Shown here piece by piece: positions 1-8,402 of a stretch of 64,000 nt of DNA (positions are counted from its first letter, which is position 1; every line of letters begins with the position of its first letter). The translations under genes were made by a program, and so were the position numbers. The DNA lies in assembly GCA_049324875.1 (NCBI GenBank), contig JBMONC010000053.1:124001-188000 (forward strand), given 5' to 3'. This DNA comes from JAWLHU01 sp049324875 (lineage in GTDB: Bacteria > Bacillota > Sulfobacillia > Symbiobacteriales > Symbiobacteriaceae). Under the pieces are notes generated by a model, which was given only the letters and a program-made list of their open reading frames with translations, did no database searches and was not told where the DNA came from.

Positions 1-15
1 GGGGAGCATCCCGAG

Positions 16-705
16 ATGGCCACCCTCACGGCTGATGGGGTAAGGCTTCACCACCTGGGGCTGCAGCTGGAGGGCTGGAGCCGGGCGGTGCCGGTGGGGC
101 CCGGCTGGTGGCCGGTGGCCCGGGAGGTTCAGGAGTGGCTGGCCGGGCGGTCGGGACTGGAGTTGTTGGGCCACGCCCTGGGGCTCTCCGTCCAGGAGGA
201 CCTGGCGATCGTGCACGGGGAGAACCTGGAGTGGCTCCACGTCTGCCTGCCCTCCAACTGGGTGCCGGCCGAGAAGGTCGGGCACTCCTTCGCCGCCGTG
301 CACGCCCCGGTGGTGCACAGCGAGCGGCTGATCGCGGCCCGGGGGCCACTGGTTCGGGCGATGATCCACGCCGGTCCCTTCGTCCGCTACGTCTGGGGGA
401 TCCACCGGGACGGGGAGCTCTGCCACAACCCCCGCATTCACCAGGCGCCCCCCTGGGAGCCCGAGCGGGCGGTGGAGCAGGCCTGGTTCCGGGTGGAGCG
501 CCAGACCACCCACGGTTTCCCCGGGCTGAACCGGGCGCTCTTCACCATCCGCTACTGGGTGGAGCCGCTGGCGGAGACGGCGGCGGACCCCTGGCGGCGG
601 GAGCGGCTGGCCTCCGCCCTGGCGGGCATGGACGAGGCGGAGCTGGCCTACAAGGGCCTGGCCCCGGTGCGAGACCGGTTGGTGGCATGGCTGCAGGAGG
701 CATGA
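16..705 (+). CDS. DUF3445 protein, possible heme-dependent oxidative N-demethylase-like
   Basis: A 229-residue protein with the hallmarks of the DUF3445 family: a central ENLEWLHVCLPSNW block followed by K-GHSFAAVHAPVV, and a C-terminal FRVERQTTHGFPGLNRALFT segment, which corresponds to the conserved ERQT...LFTIRTY..PL block. Members of this family include the alpha subunit of heme-dependent oxidative N-demethylase; whether this protein demethylates anything is inference. The ATG at 16 has a GGGGAG just before it, but the frame stays open to the left edge of the window, so a longer N-terminus cannot be excluded. It converges on glmS and shares a bidirectional hairpin terminator with it. Confidence 0.7.
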   Translation: MATLTADGVRLHHLGLQLEGWSRAVPVGPGWWPVAREVQEWLAGRSGLELLGHALGLSVQEDLAIVHGENLEWLHVCLPSNWVPAEKVGHSFAAVHAPVVHSERLIAARGPLVRAMIHAGPFVRYVWGIHRDGELCHNPRIHQAPPWEPERAVEQAWFRVERQTTHGFPGLNRALFTIRYWVEPLAETAADPWRRERLASALAGMDEAELAYKGLAPVRDRLVAWLQEA

Positions 706-745
706 GATAAGGGCGAGGCCCATGTGTACGGCCTCGCCCTTGATC
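706..745. terminator. Bidirectional hairpin between DUF3445 gene and glmS
   Basis: A perfect 12-bp stem (AAGGGCGAGGCC at 709-720 pairing with GGCCTCGCCCTT at 730-741) sits between two convergent stop codons. The T-rich flank is short, so it is a probable rather than a canonical terminator. Confidence 0.6.
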
Positions 746-755
746 ATCCCTCTGC

Positions 756-2588
756 CTACTCCACCGTGACCGACTTCGCCAGGTTCCGGGGCTTGTCGAC
801 ATCGGCGCCCCGGGCCGTGGCCGCGTAGTAAGCCAGCAGCTGCAGCGGGAGCACGCTCAGCACAGGGGTCAGGTACTTATGGTTCCGCGGGAGGTAGAAG
901 ATCTCATCGCAATGCTTGCCGGTCTCGGGGTCGCCCTCCAGCGCCACGCCGATCACGGTCGCCTCCCGGGCCCGGACCTCCTGGATGTTCGAGATCGTCT
1001 TCTCCGACAGATCCGGCTGGGTGTTCAGGGCGATAACCGGCACGCCCTTGGTGATCAGCGCCAGCGTCCCGTGCTTCAGCTCACCGGCGGCGTATGCCTC
1101 GGCATGGATATAGCTGATCTCCTTCAGCTTCAGCTGCCCCTCCAGCGCCACGGCGAAGTCCAGGTTGCGCCCGATGAAGAAGACGTCCTCGCTGTGGGCC
1201 AGGCGCTGGGCCGCCTCGGCGATGGCGTGCTCCTGGTGCTCCAGCACCGTCGCCGCCTGGGTGGAGAGGTCACGCAGACCGGTGATCAACTCGGTCGCCA
1301 GCCCCTGCTCCAGGGTGCCCGCCTGCTGGCCCAGCCAGATCGCCACCAGGGTCATGGCCACCAGCTGGGTGGTGTAGGCCTTGGTGGAAGCGACGGCGAT
1401 CTCCGGCCCGGCCCAGGTGTAGAGCACCCAATCTGCGGCGCGGGCGATGGAGGAACCGACCACGTTGGTCACGGCCAGGACCTTGGCGCCCCGGCGCTTC
1501 GCCTCGTTCAGGGCGGCCAGGGTGTCGGCGGTCTCACCGGACTGGGAGACGGCGACGAAGAGGGTCCGCTCGTCGACCATCGGGTCGCGGTAGCGGTACT
1601 CCGAGGCCACATCCCACTCCACGGGGATGCGGGCCAGCTGCTCGATCAGGTACTTGCCGACCAGACCGGCGTGGGAGGCGGTGCCGCAGGCCACGATGGC
1701 GATCTTGCGCAGCCCCTTGACCTGCTCGGCGGTCAGCCCGACCTCCTTCAGGATCACCTGGCGGTTGTCGTCGGAGACACGGCCCGAGAGGGTGTCCCGG
1801 ATCGCCTTCGGCTGCTCGTGGATCTCCTTCAGCATGAAGTGGGCATAGCCGCCCCGTTCCGCCTGACCGGGATCCCAGGTCACCTCCAGGACCTTGGGCT
1901 CCACCAGTTCGCCATCCAGCGTGGTGACGGTGACCCCCTCGCGGGTCAGGACCGCCATCCAGCCCTCCTCCATGACGATCACCCGCCGGGTATGCTTCAG
2001 AATCGCCGGGATGTCGGAGGCGAGGAAGTTCTCGCCATCGCCCAGGCCGATGATCATCGGAGAGGCCTGCTTCACGGCCACGATCTTGTCGGGCTCTTGC
2101 TGGCAGATCACACCCAGGGCGTATGCGCCCCGGAGCATCTTGGCCACCTTGCGCACCGCCTCCACGATGTCGCCCTCATAGTAGGACTCGATCAGGTGCG
2201 GGACCACCTCGGTATCGGTCTCCGAGCGGAAGAGGTGGCCGTGCTGCTGCAGGACCTCCTTGAGCTGAAGATAGTTCTCGATGATCCCGTTGTGAATCAC
2301 CACAAAGCGGCCTTCCTCATCGGTGTGAGGGTGGGAGTTCTGGTCCGACGGGCGGCCGTGGGTGGCCCACCGGGTGTGGCCGATGCCGATATGACCCTGG
2401 TTAACGCTGCCGTTCACCTTGGCTTCCAGGTTGGCCAACCGTCCCACCGTCTTCTCCACCTTGGCGGTGCCATCCTGAATCACCGCGATGCCGGCGGAGT
2501 CATAGCCGCGATACTCCAGCTTCTTGAGCCCCTCGATCAGAATAGGCAGCGCCTGCTGGCTTCCGATATACCCGACAATGCCGCACAT
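756..2588 (-). CDS. glmS: Glutamine--fructose-6-phosphate aminotransferase (isomerizing) GlmS
   Basis: Converts fructose-6-phosphate and glutamine into glucosamine-6-phosphate, the first step toward UDP-GlcNAc and peptidoglycan. The N-terminus MCGIVGYIGS supplies the catalytic Cys1 of the Ntn glutaminase domain (about residues 1-230), followed by two SIS sugar-isomerase domains with the TSQSGET-type motif (SQSGETADT), and the conserved C-terminus DKPRNLAKSVTVE. Two in-frame ATGs exist (2594 and 2588); the second is chosen because Cys must follow the initiator Met and because it lies 9 nt behind AAGGAGG, whereas the first lies only 3 nt away. About 610 residues, the usual family length. A glmS ribozyme lies in its leader, so expression should be repressed by glucosamine-6-phosphate. 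Confidence 0.97.
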   Translation of the reverse strand: MCGIVGYIGSQQALPILIEGLKKLEYRGYDSAGIAVIQDGTAKVEKTVGRLANLEAKVNGSVNQGHIGIGHTRWATHGRPSDQNSHPHTDEEGRFVVIHNGIIENYLQLKEVLQQHGHLFRSETDTEVVPHLIESYYEGDIVEAVRKVAKMLRGAYALGVICQQEPDKIVAVKQASPMIIGLGDGENFLASDIPAILKHTRRVIVMEEGWMAVLTREGVTVTTLDGELVEPKVLEVTWDPGQAERGGYAHFMLKEIHEQPKAIRDTLSGRVSDDNRQVILKEVGLTAEQVKGLRKIAIVACGTASHAGLVGKYLIEQLARIPVEWDVASEYRYRDPMVDERTLFVAVSQSGETADTLAALNEAKRRGAKVLAVTNVVGSSIARAADWVLYTWAGPEIAVASTKAYTTQLVAMTLVAIWLGQQAGTLEQGLATELITGLRDLSTQAATVLEHQEHAIAEAAQRLAHSEDVFFIGRNLDFAVALEGQLKLKEISYIHAEAYAAGELKHGTLALITKGVPVIALNTQPDLSEKTISNIQEVRAREATVIGVALEGDPETGKHCDEIFYLPRNHKYLTPVLSVLPLQLLAYYAATARGADVDKPRNLAKSVTVE

Positions 2589-2764
2589 GGGCATGTTCCT
2601 CCTTGGTTGTATGCGGTGGGGGCCGGATACAAATAGAGCCGCATCCTGACAAGGCCCGTCCGGCAGCGCCGGCGGACACAGGAGGACACGGCCTGGTAGG
2701 GGAGCTTCGCCGCTCCCCGTTTATTAGGCGAACAAATGAATGCCCGGGACGACCATACCCGTCC

Positions 2765-2915
2765 CTGAGCCTCACCAGACCCCTTTGTCCCCGGGATCAC
2801 TCCCGGTCTTTGTAGGGCCGTTAACGGTCGTGAGCAACCGGGGGTCACCCGCCGAATAATCCGAGATCCCCCACCTCGTCAACTTGCTGCGAAAACCGCC
2901 GCAAGTTCTGGCGCT
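2765..2915 (-). ncRNA. glmS ribozyme / glucosamine-6-phosphate riboswitch
   Basis: Read on the minus strand, the leader of glmS contains the conserved core of the glmS self-cleaving ribozyme: AGCGCCAGAACUUGC starting at 2915, a P2 helix closed by GCAAGU, then GACGAGG (2880-2874), UUCGGCGGGUG (2856-2846) followed by ACCCCCGG, and the 3' P3/P4 region with ACAAAG, a GACCGGGAGUGAUCCCGGG hairpin and GACAAAGG. It aligns block by block with the Bacillus subtilis ribozyme from memory. Predicted cleavage is between A at 2915 and G at 2914. The 3' boundary is approximate. About 180 nt separate it from the start codon. Confidence 0.93.
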
Positions 2916-3006
2916 AAGTTTCATCTACCGTGTCCCTATGCAGTTGTCACCGATTCAAAGCGATCCTGCCAAACGCCCGCCTGCCCTCCTTTCTCGCTCC
3001 CTACAC

Positions 3007-3036
3007 ACTATACGCACTTCGGCTCAATCACGTCAA
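3007..3036 (-). promoter_or_regulatory. Sigma-A type promoter of the glmS leader
   Basis: TTGACG (3036-3031), an 18-nt spacer and TATAGT (3012-3007) lie upstream of the ribozyme on the minus strand. Transcription would start near 3000, giving about 85 nt before the ribozyme cleavage site. The rest of 2595-3204 between glmS and the GerMN gene holds only the ribozyme, small GC-rich hairpins and this promoter. Confidence 0.6.
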
Positions 3037-3204
3037 GGTGTACTTCCTTGCCGTATGCGCATATGCAGGCAGACCTTGCATAGACGCATTTCCTGACAGG
3101 GAGCGGGGCGTTCCCTCCTGTTCTAACGCTGCCTTCCACTAAAGGTTACGGCCCCACAGGAGGAAAATGAGTCCGCCACGTGCGATCTCCCCGGCCAACT
3201 CCCC

Positions 3205-3250
3205 CTGGGAAAAGAAGGGAGCCCCCCACCCTGAAGGATGGCAAGGCTCC
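3205..3250 (-). terminator. Terminator after the GerMN gene
   Basis: On the minus strand GGAGCC (3250-3245) pairs with GGCTCC (3223-3218), with an inner stem in the loop, followed by CTTCTTTTCCC. It separates the cdaA-cdaR-glmM-GerMN transcript from the independently promoted glmS. Confidence 0.7.
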
Positions 3251-3261
3251 AGATGCTCTAT

Positions 3262-4050
3262 CTACGACCCGCTGTACTTGATCACAGGCTCCACCCTGTA
3301 GTAGTTTCGGGCATCCATATCCGCCCTGGTGAGCGGCTTGGACCACTCCCGCCCATCCAGTTGGGCAGGCCTGCCGTTCACCCAGAGCTGGACCGCCTGC
3401 ACATCTTTGATCGCGGTCAGCGAGTAGACGAAGGAGGCCATGATGTTGTTGACCGCCTCGGTCCCCCGGACGCTCTCCAGTTCGGCCGAGAGGTCCACGA
3501 TCGCCACGCCGTCCTTCAGGTTGACGCCCAGCAGCCTTGTCCCCGACGGGACATTGCTGTAAAGCTTCAGCTCCTGTGGCGGGTTGAGGATCTGCGAGAC
3601 CGTCTCCTTGAGGGTGGCCACCGTGCGGGGGACGTTGATCTCCACGGGCTGGAGGCTCATTCCCCCGGTGAGGCCGTCGCTGTAATAGACGGTGACCAGC
3701 ATGCTCTTGGCGGCCCCGGCTGACCGATCGATCCTGCTCCGGGCGGCCCGGATGGCCGGGTCGCCGGCGCCCGCGTCGGCCGGTGCCGTAGAAGGGCTCT
3801 TGGGTCCCGTCTGGGGCTCCGTACCCGGCGTGGTCGCCGGAGCCGTTCCCGCCGAGCCCTCCGTGGGGGGTTCGGCACCTGTCTGCTGCCCCGCCGTATC
3901 GCCTCCCGCCGGGGCTTCGCCGTTCATAGCCCAGTAGCCGACGGCCAGCACGATCACCAGACCCACCAGCACCGGGATGACCGGGTTGGAGAGTGCAGCC
4001 AGGATGTTGCCCCCGCCCCTCCCCGACCTTCGAGTGCGCTTCACCCGCAT
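3262..4050 (-). CDS. Membrane-anchored GerMN-domain protein
   Basis: 262 residues: a basic N-terminus (RVKRTRRSGRGGG), one membrane segment at about residues 24-43 (PVIPVLVGLVIVLAVGYWAM), a Pro/Thr/Gly-rich linker to about 110, and a C-terminal GerMN domain (LLGVNLKDGVAIVDLSAEL, then SLTAIKDVQAVQLWVNGRP). GerMN domains occur in the spore/peptidoglycan protein GerM and in related cell-surface proteins. It lies 28 nt behind glmM in a run of same-strand genes, so it is probably co-transcribed with the cell-wall precursor genes. The start is not firm: the AAGGAGA...GGGGAAG ribosome-binding-like stretch is about 17 nt upstream of the ATG, so a non-ATG start slightly upstream is possible. Confidence 0.82.
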   Translation of the reverse strand: MRVKRTRRSGRGGGNILAALSNPVIPVLVGLVIVLAVGYWAMNGEAPAGGDTAGQQTGAEPPTEGSAGTAPATTPGTEPQTGPKSPSTAPADAGAGDPAIRAARSRIDRSAGAAKSMLVTVYYSDGLTGGMSLQPVEINVPRTVATLKETVSQILNPPQELKLYSNVPSGTRLLGVNLKDGVAIVDLSAELESVRGTEAVNNIMASFVYSLTAIKDVQAVQLWVNGRPAQLDGREWSKPLTRADMDARNYYRVEPVIKYSGS

Positions 4051-4078
4051 CTTGGAACCCAGGTGCTTCCCCTTCTCC

Positions 4079-5422
4079 TTACCGGAGCTCAGAGAGGATC
4101 ACCTCCCGGATCTGGTGGGCCATCCCCCGGATCATCTCCAGGTTGGGGCCCTCCAGCATCACCCGGATGAGGGGCTCCGTGCCCGACGGGCGGACCAGGA
4201 TGCGGCCCTGGTCACCCAGGGAGGTCTCCGCCTCGCGAATCGCCGCCACGATCGCCGGGTTGGTCTCCCAGCCCTCCTTGCTCTTCACCCGCACGTTCTC
4301 CAGCCACTGCGGAAGCCGCGACATCTGGCCTGCCAGCTCCGAGAGCGGCCGGCTTCCCCGGGCCAGGATAGAGAGAAGCTGAACCGCCGTCAGGATGCCG
4401 TCGCCGGTGGTGGAGTACTCCCCGAAGATGACGTGACCCGACTGCTCGCCGCCCAGGCTGTAGCCGCCCTTCAGCATCTCCTCCAGGACGTAGCGGTCGC
4501 CCACCTTCGCCCGCAGCACCTTGATGCCGTGCTGCTTCAGCAGGAGCTCCAACCCCATGTTCGACATGACGGTGGCCACCAGGGTGTCCTTGGCCAGCTC
4601 CCCATGGGCCATGGCGTCCAGGGCGCAGATCGCCATGATCTGATCCCCGTCCACCAACTCACCCCGCTCATCGACGGCGATGCAGCGGTCGGCGTCACCA
4701 TCATGGGCGATGCCTGCGTTCGCCCTGTGGACGACCACCATCCGCTGCAGCTCCTCCGGGTGGGTGGAGCCGCAGCGGTCGTTGATGTTCAACCCATCCG
4801 GGGAGGTGTTGAGCGCCACCACCTCGGCCCCCATCCGCCGCAGGATCTCCGGCGCCAGCTGGTAGGCGGCACCGTGGCCACAGTCGACCACCACCTTCAG
4901 CCCCTTCAGGGAGCTGCCGGTCGAGATCACGTGCTGCATGTAGGCCTCGATCTCCTCCGCGCTGGAGCGGATGGTGCCGAGGTCAGCCCCCGTCGGCCGG
5001 GCCATGGTGTCCGGTGTGGTCCGGACCAGCGCTTCCAACCGATCTTCCGCCTCGTCGGGCAGCTTGAAGCCATCGGCCGAGAAGAACTTGATGCCGTTGT
5101 CGGGCGCGGGATTATGGGAGGCGGAGATCATCACGCCAAAGTCGGCCTTCAGGTGGGTGGTGACGAAAGCGACGGCGGGGGTGGTGACGACTCCGAGATC
5201 GACCACATCGCCGCCGGCCGAGCAGATCCCGGCCGAGAGGGCCGCCGCCAGCATCGGTCCGGAACGGCGGGTATCCCGGCCGACCACACCGACCACCCGC
5301 CTGCCGGTGCTGCTCTGGGCGAGCGTCACCGCAGCCCGGCCAAGGGAGAAGGCCAGCTCCGGCGAAAGCGCCTCGGTGTTGGCCACGCCGCGGACACCAT
5401 CGGTACCAAACATTCTGGGCAT
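4079..5422 (-). CDS. glmM: Phosphoglucosamine mutase GlmM
   Basis: Interconverts glucosamine-6-phosphate and glucosamine-1-phosphate, the step after GlmS. 447 residues, typical length. The N-terminus MFGTDGVRGVAN, the phosphoserine loop SASHNPAPDNGIKFF (about residue 103), the metal-binding DGDADR loop (HDGDADRCIAVD) and the C-terminal phosphate-binding RPSGTEPLIRVM are all present. The first of two N-terminal ATGs is preferred because AAAGGGG sits 12 nt upstream. It follows cdaR by 19 nt. In Firmicutes CdaA, CdaR and GlmM interact physically, and GlmM can inhibit CdaA; the same gene order here supports that link. Confidence 0.97.
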   Translation of the reverse strand: MPRMFGTDGVRGVANTEALSPELAFSLGRAAVTLAQSSTGRRVVGVVGRDTRRSGPMLAAALSAGICSAGGDVVDLGVVTTPAVAFVTTHLKADFGVMISASHNPAPDNGIKFFSADGFKLPDEAEDRLEALVRTTPDTMARPTGADLGTIRSSAEEIEAYMQHVISTGSSLKGLKVVVDCGHGAAYQLAPEILRRMGAEVVALNTSPDGLNINDRCGSTHPEELQRMVVVHRANAGIAHDGDADRCIAVDERGELVDGDQIMAICALDAMAHGELAKDTLVATVMSNMGLELLLKQHGIKVLRAKVGDRYVLEEMLKGGYSLGGEQSGHVIFGEYSTTGDGILTAVQLLSILARGSRPLSELAGQMSRLPQWLENVRVKSKEGWETNPAIVAAIREAETSLGDQGRILVRPSGTEPLIRVMLEGPNLEMIRGMAHQIREVILSELR

Positions 5423-5441
5423 TGTGGACGAGAGCCCCTTT

Positions 5442-6710
5442 CTAGCGGTTGGTGATCAGAACTTCCACGATCGCCGGGTCGATGGCCACCTCGGTCACTC
5501 CCGGGATGGGATCCATCTTCACCGGCACCTTGTGCGTTCCCTCGGTCAGGCCGGCCAACTCCACGAAAACCTTGACCACGCCCGCGTCCATGGGTTGCAT
5601 GAGCGTATAGGGACCGGTCAGGCGAACCTGCACCGTCGGCACCTGGAGGCTCACCTCGATCGTGGCCTCTTGCCCGCGCACCTCCAGAGGGACGGCACCA
5701 AAAATCTTCTCAATGCGAGTCTCTGCAATGACCACCGTCACATTGACCGAAGCCACCACCGCGTTCGTACCTGCCGGGGCAATCACCCGAGCCGGCACGG
5801 TAAAGGTCTTGGTCTGGCCCGTTAGATCCACCGGCTCGGTCTCCACGACCGAGATATCCGGCAGCTGCCCGTGAAGCGTCGTGGAGCGCAGCGTCAGGGT
5901 GCTGGGCTCCACCGTGAGACCGACCAGCTCAAAGCCAGCCGGCAGGCTCCCCCCGGTGCGGGGCTCGACTTGAACCACCTTCCCGGGCGGGAGCTCCTCC
6001 CAGGTGACCACCACATCGGCGTAGTGCTGTGGGAGCTTATCGACAAGTTTGCCCGCGGCGTCCAGCGGCTCAATCACCTTGCTGAGCCGGACGCTCTTCT
6101 CGCGGAGCGCACCGTTGGCGACCGGTGGCACCAAATCGATCTCCGTCAGTCGCATCAGCCCGGAGCGCACCTGGTTCAGGGCGTCTTCCCGTCCGGTGAT
6201 CTCCCTGGTCTTCGACTCCGGAGCGGCGGTGAAGCGGTATTCCCGCCCGTCCTGCTCGATGATACCGGTGACCGGGGAGACCACCAGCGGGACCGGCAGG
6301 GTCCGCATGTTGACCAGCGTCACCGGCACCGTGGCCGGGGTGGCTCGGTACTTGACCTGGTCACGAATCCGTGCCGGCCCCTCCACCTGCACCTCGACCT
6401 CCTGGGGCCTACCGGCTTCCGCAATGCGGCTGTAGTCTACCCAGGCCCGAATCTCGTTCTTGGACAGGCCGTTTACCAGCAGGCTTGGGCCCGTCACGCT
6501 GATGTCGACGCTGGTCTCCATGTCCCGCCGGCCCTCGAACACCTCAAAGGTTGGGTGCTGCCTTACCTCCAGGGGAACGGCGTCGAGGACGACCGTCGTC
6601 TCCTTATTGTAGTCCCGCACAACCATGGTCCAGAGCAGAATGGCCAGCGCCAAAGCCAGGATCTTCATCCAGAAGTCCCGGCGGAAGAGGTCATTCATTC
6701 GCTGCATCAT
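5442..6710 (-). CDS. cdaR: CdaR/YbbR regulator of the c-di-AMP cyclase
   Basis: 422 residues: a single N-terminal membrane helix (ILALALAILLWTMVV, about residues 17-31) and an extracytoplasmic region of several YbbR repeats, each recognisable by the VPLEVR...V.V.GP pattern (for example AVPLEVRQHP, VDISVTGPSLLV, AVPLEVRGQEA, VRLTGPY). CdaR binds and modulates CdaA. Its ATG overlaps the cdaA stop (ATGATG over TGA), so the two are translationally coupled. Confidence 0.93.
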   Translation of the reverse strand: MMQRMNDLFRRDFWMKILALALAILLWTMVVRDYNKETTVVLDAVPLEVRQHPTFEVFEGRRDMETSVDISVTGPSLLVNGLSKNEIRAWVDYSRIAEAGRPQEVEVQVEGPARIRDQVKYRATPATVPVTLVNMRTLPVPLVVSPVTGIIEQDGREYRFTAAPESKTREITGREDALNQVRSGLMRLTEIDLVPPVANGALREKSVRLSKVIEPLDAAGKLVDKLPQHYADVVVTWEELPPGKVVQVEPRTGGSLPAGFELVGLTVEPSTLTLRSTTLHGQLPDISVVETEPVDLTGQTKTFTVPARVIAPAGTNAVVASVNVTVVIAETRIEKIFGAVPLEVRGQEATIEVSLQVPTVQVRLTGPYTLMQPMDAGVVKVFVELAGLTEGTHKVPVKMDPIPGVTEVAIDPAIVEVLITNR

Positions 6711-7480
6711 GAGGCGGTCCCCCAGTTCCAGAAGTTCCGCCCACCGGTGTTCTTCTTGCCCACATCCAGCAGGTTGGTCAGCATCTCCCGCAGCATCTTG
6801 TCATCCAGATGGCGGGTCAGTTTCCCGTGATGAGCCACCGAGATGATGCCGGTCTCCTCCGAGACGATGATGGTGACCGCGTCGGACTGCTCCGTCACAC
6901 CCACGCCGGCCCGATGCCGGGTGCCCAGCTCGTGGGACATGACCGAGGCCTCGGCGAGGGGAAGCCAGCAGGCCGCCGCAGCCACACGGGTCTGCCGGAT
7001 GATTGCAGCGCCGTCGTGCAGCGGGGTCTTCTCCACGAAGATGTTCGTCAGCAGCTCCCAGGTGACCAACGCGTCGAGCTTGATCCCGGAATCAATATAC
7101 TCCCCCAGGCCTGTCTCCCGCTCAATGACGATCAGGGCGCCCGTCTTCGTGCGCCCCAGAATCTCCGTGGCCCGCACCACCTGATCGATCAGGCGGGAGA
7201 GATCCTCTTCCCGGAAGTCGTCGGCCTTCATGCGGTTGGTGGGTAGGAGCCGGCCTCGCCCGAGGTGCTCCAGAGCGCGCCGCAGTTCTGGCTGAAAGAT
7301 GATCGGAATGGCCACGGAGGCCGCGATAAAGGCATTCTCCAGGATGAACTGGATGGTATAAAGGCGAAGCAGACTGGCAGCCAGATAGGCGACCACCAAC
7401 GTAAACACGCCGTTGATAAGCGGGACAGCGCGGGTGCCGCGGATGAGCGAGAAGAGCCTGTAGAGAATGTAAGCGACCAA
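6707..7480 (-). CDS. cdaA: Diadenylate cyclase CdaA
   Basis: Makes c-di-AMP from two ATP at the membrane. Hydrophobic N-terminal region (VAYILYRLFSL, then INGVFTLVVAYLAASLL) followed by a DisA_N cyclase domain with the signature motifs LHDGAAII and GTRHRAGVG. The annotated start is a TTG at 7480 without a good ribosome binding site. Family members carry about 20 more N-terminal residues, and the frame here stays open and protein-like (IGLRTLWDYIRTLLDIT) back past a CTG at 7540, near a GGAGG; the true start is therefore probably upstream and non-canonical. First gene of the cdaA-cdaR-glmM-GerMN operon. Confidence 0.93.
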   Translation of the reverse strand: MVAYILYRLFSLIRGTRAVPLINGVFTLVVAYLAASLLRLYTIQFILENAFIAASVAIPIIFQPELRRALEHLGRGRLLPTNRMKADDFREEDLSRLIDQVVRATEILGRTKTGALIVIERETGLGEYIDSGIKLDALVTWELLTNIFVEKTPLHDGAAIIRQTRVAAAACWLPLAEASVMSHELGTRHRAGVGVTEQSDAVTIIVSEETGIISVAHHGKLTRHLDDKMLREMLTNLLDVGKKNTGGRNFWNWGTAS

Positions 7481-7635
7481 GGTGATATCGAGAAGTGTGC
7501 GAATGTAGTCCCAGAGGGTGCGAAGCCCAATGCTCGCCAGGTTAACGGCGGGTCACCTCCCCGTGCTGCACCGCAAGGACTGCCTCGGCCCCCCAAGGCG
7601 TTCCCTGCCTGTGATGCGTAACTTCCCTCTTCCTT

Positions 7636-7645
7636 ATGATACCAT
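7636..7645 (-). promoter_or_regulatory. Extended -10 promoter element upstream of cdaA
   Basis: ATGGTATCAT on the minus strand gives TGG directly before TATCAT, an extended -10 form. No good -35 was seen. The same decamer recurs in front of several other operons in the window. Confidence 0.45.
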
Positions 7646-7684
7646 GCAACGCCCCTTCTCACTATAGACGCAGCGGCCTCGCGA

Positions 7685-7720
7685 AAAGTTCAGCGGCGCC
7701 CCCCTGGAAGGAGGCGCCGC
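7685..7720 (-). terminator. Terminator after rex
   Basis: GCGGCGCC (7720-7713) pairs with GGCGCCGC (7700-7693) across a 12-nt loop, followed on the minus strand by TGAACTTTTCGC. Confidence 0.75.
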
Positions 7721-7726
7721 GATGCC

Positions 7727-8365
7727 TTATTCCTGTTCCTCTTCGCTGGCGGAGGTGTAATAGGCCAGACTCTGTAGCTCGATCGTCAGGTCAATGTTGT
7801 GGATGAAGACATCATCGAGTTTGATTTTGGCAGGGGCAAAGTTTAGAATCGCCTCGACGCCGCCCTGCCGGAGGAGTTCGGCCGTTGCCTGCGCCTCGGA
7901 GGCGGGCACCGTCAGAATCCCAATCTTGATGCCCTGATCCCGAACCGTGGTGACCAGTTCTTTCATCGACTGCACCGGCACACCCATGATCTCCGTCCCC
8001 ACCTTGTCGGGGGCGACATCGAAGATCGCGGTGATCCGGATGTCCTTGTGCCTGGATATGGAGTAGCGGGCCAGGGCGTAGCCCAGGTGGCCGGCACCCA
8101 CCAGCGCGGCCTTCACGCCGTGGTGCAGGCCCAGAATACGGGAGATTCGCCGGCTCAGCATCGCCGTGTCATAGCCCACACCCCGGGTTCCAAAGGCGCC
8201 GAAGTAAGCCAGGTCCTTCCGAATCTGCTCCGGCGAGAAGCCGGTCTTCTCCGCAAGTTCAGCCGACGAGATGATCGGGATATCGGCTCCAGCCAGCTCC
8301 TCCAGGACTCGCAGGTACACCGGCAACCGTTTAATCGCTGCGTCGGGAATCTTCGTCTTGCGCAT
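7727..8365 (-). CDS. rex: Redox-sensing transcriptional repressor Rex
   Basis: 212 residues. Winged-helix N-terminus with the Rex signature (IPDAAIKRLPVYLRVLEEL, FSPEQIRKDLAYFG, FGTRGVGYD) and a Rossmann domain with VGAGHLGYAL binding NAD(H). Rex senses the NADH/NAD+ ratio and represses fermentation and respiration genes when NADH is low. It sits 37 nt behind the polyprenyl synthase gene on the same strand and ends at a strong terminator. Confidence 0.97.
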   Translation of the reverse strand: MRKTKIPDAAIKRLPVYLRVLEELAGADIPIISSAELAEKTGFSPEQIRKDLAYFGAFGTRGVGYDTAMLSRRISRILGLHHGVKAALVGAGHLGYALARYSISRHKDIRITAIFDVAPDKVGTEIMGVPVQSMKELVTTVRDQGIKIGILTVPASEAQATAELLRQGGVEAILNFAPAKIKLDDVFIHNIDLTIELQSLAYYTSASEEEQE

Positions 8366-8402
8366 TGTCAGCTCCTCCTGAGGGCTAGGGCCGGAGCCCA
8401 GG

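Noticed and set aside
879..2636. Rightward open frame of 585 codons opposite glmS
   Set aside because: Shadow frame of glmS.
2700..2720. GGGGAGC/GCTCCCC hairpin in the glmS leader taken as a terminator
   Set aside because: It is not followed by a T-run on the minus strand; it is more likely part of the leader fold.
2595..2765. T-box or other amino-acid riboswitch in the glmS leader
   Set aside because: No T-box sequence or antiterminator was found; the only recognisable RNA element is the ribozyme further upstream.
3168..3303. Small rightward ORF with AGGAGG directly before its ATG
   Set aside because: Spacing is too short, it runs through the terminator and into the GerMN gene antisense, and its composition is not protein-like.
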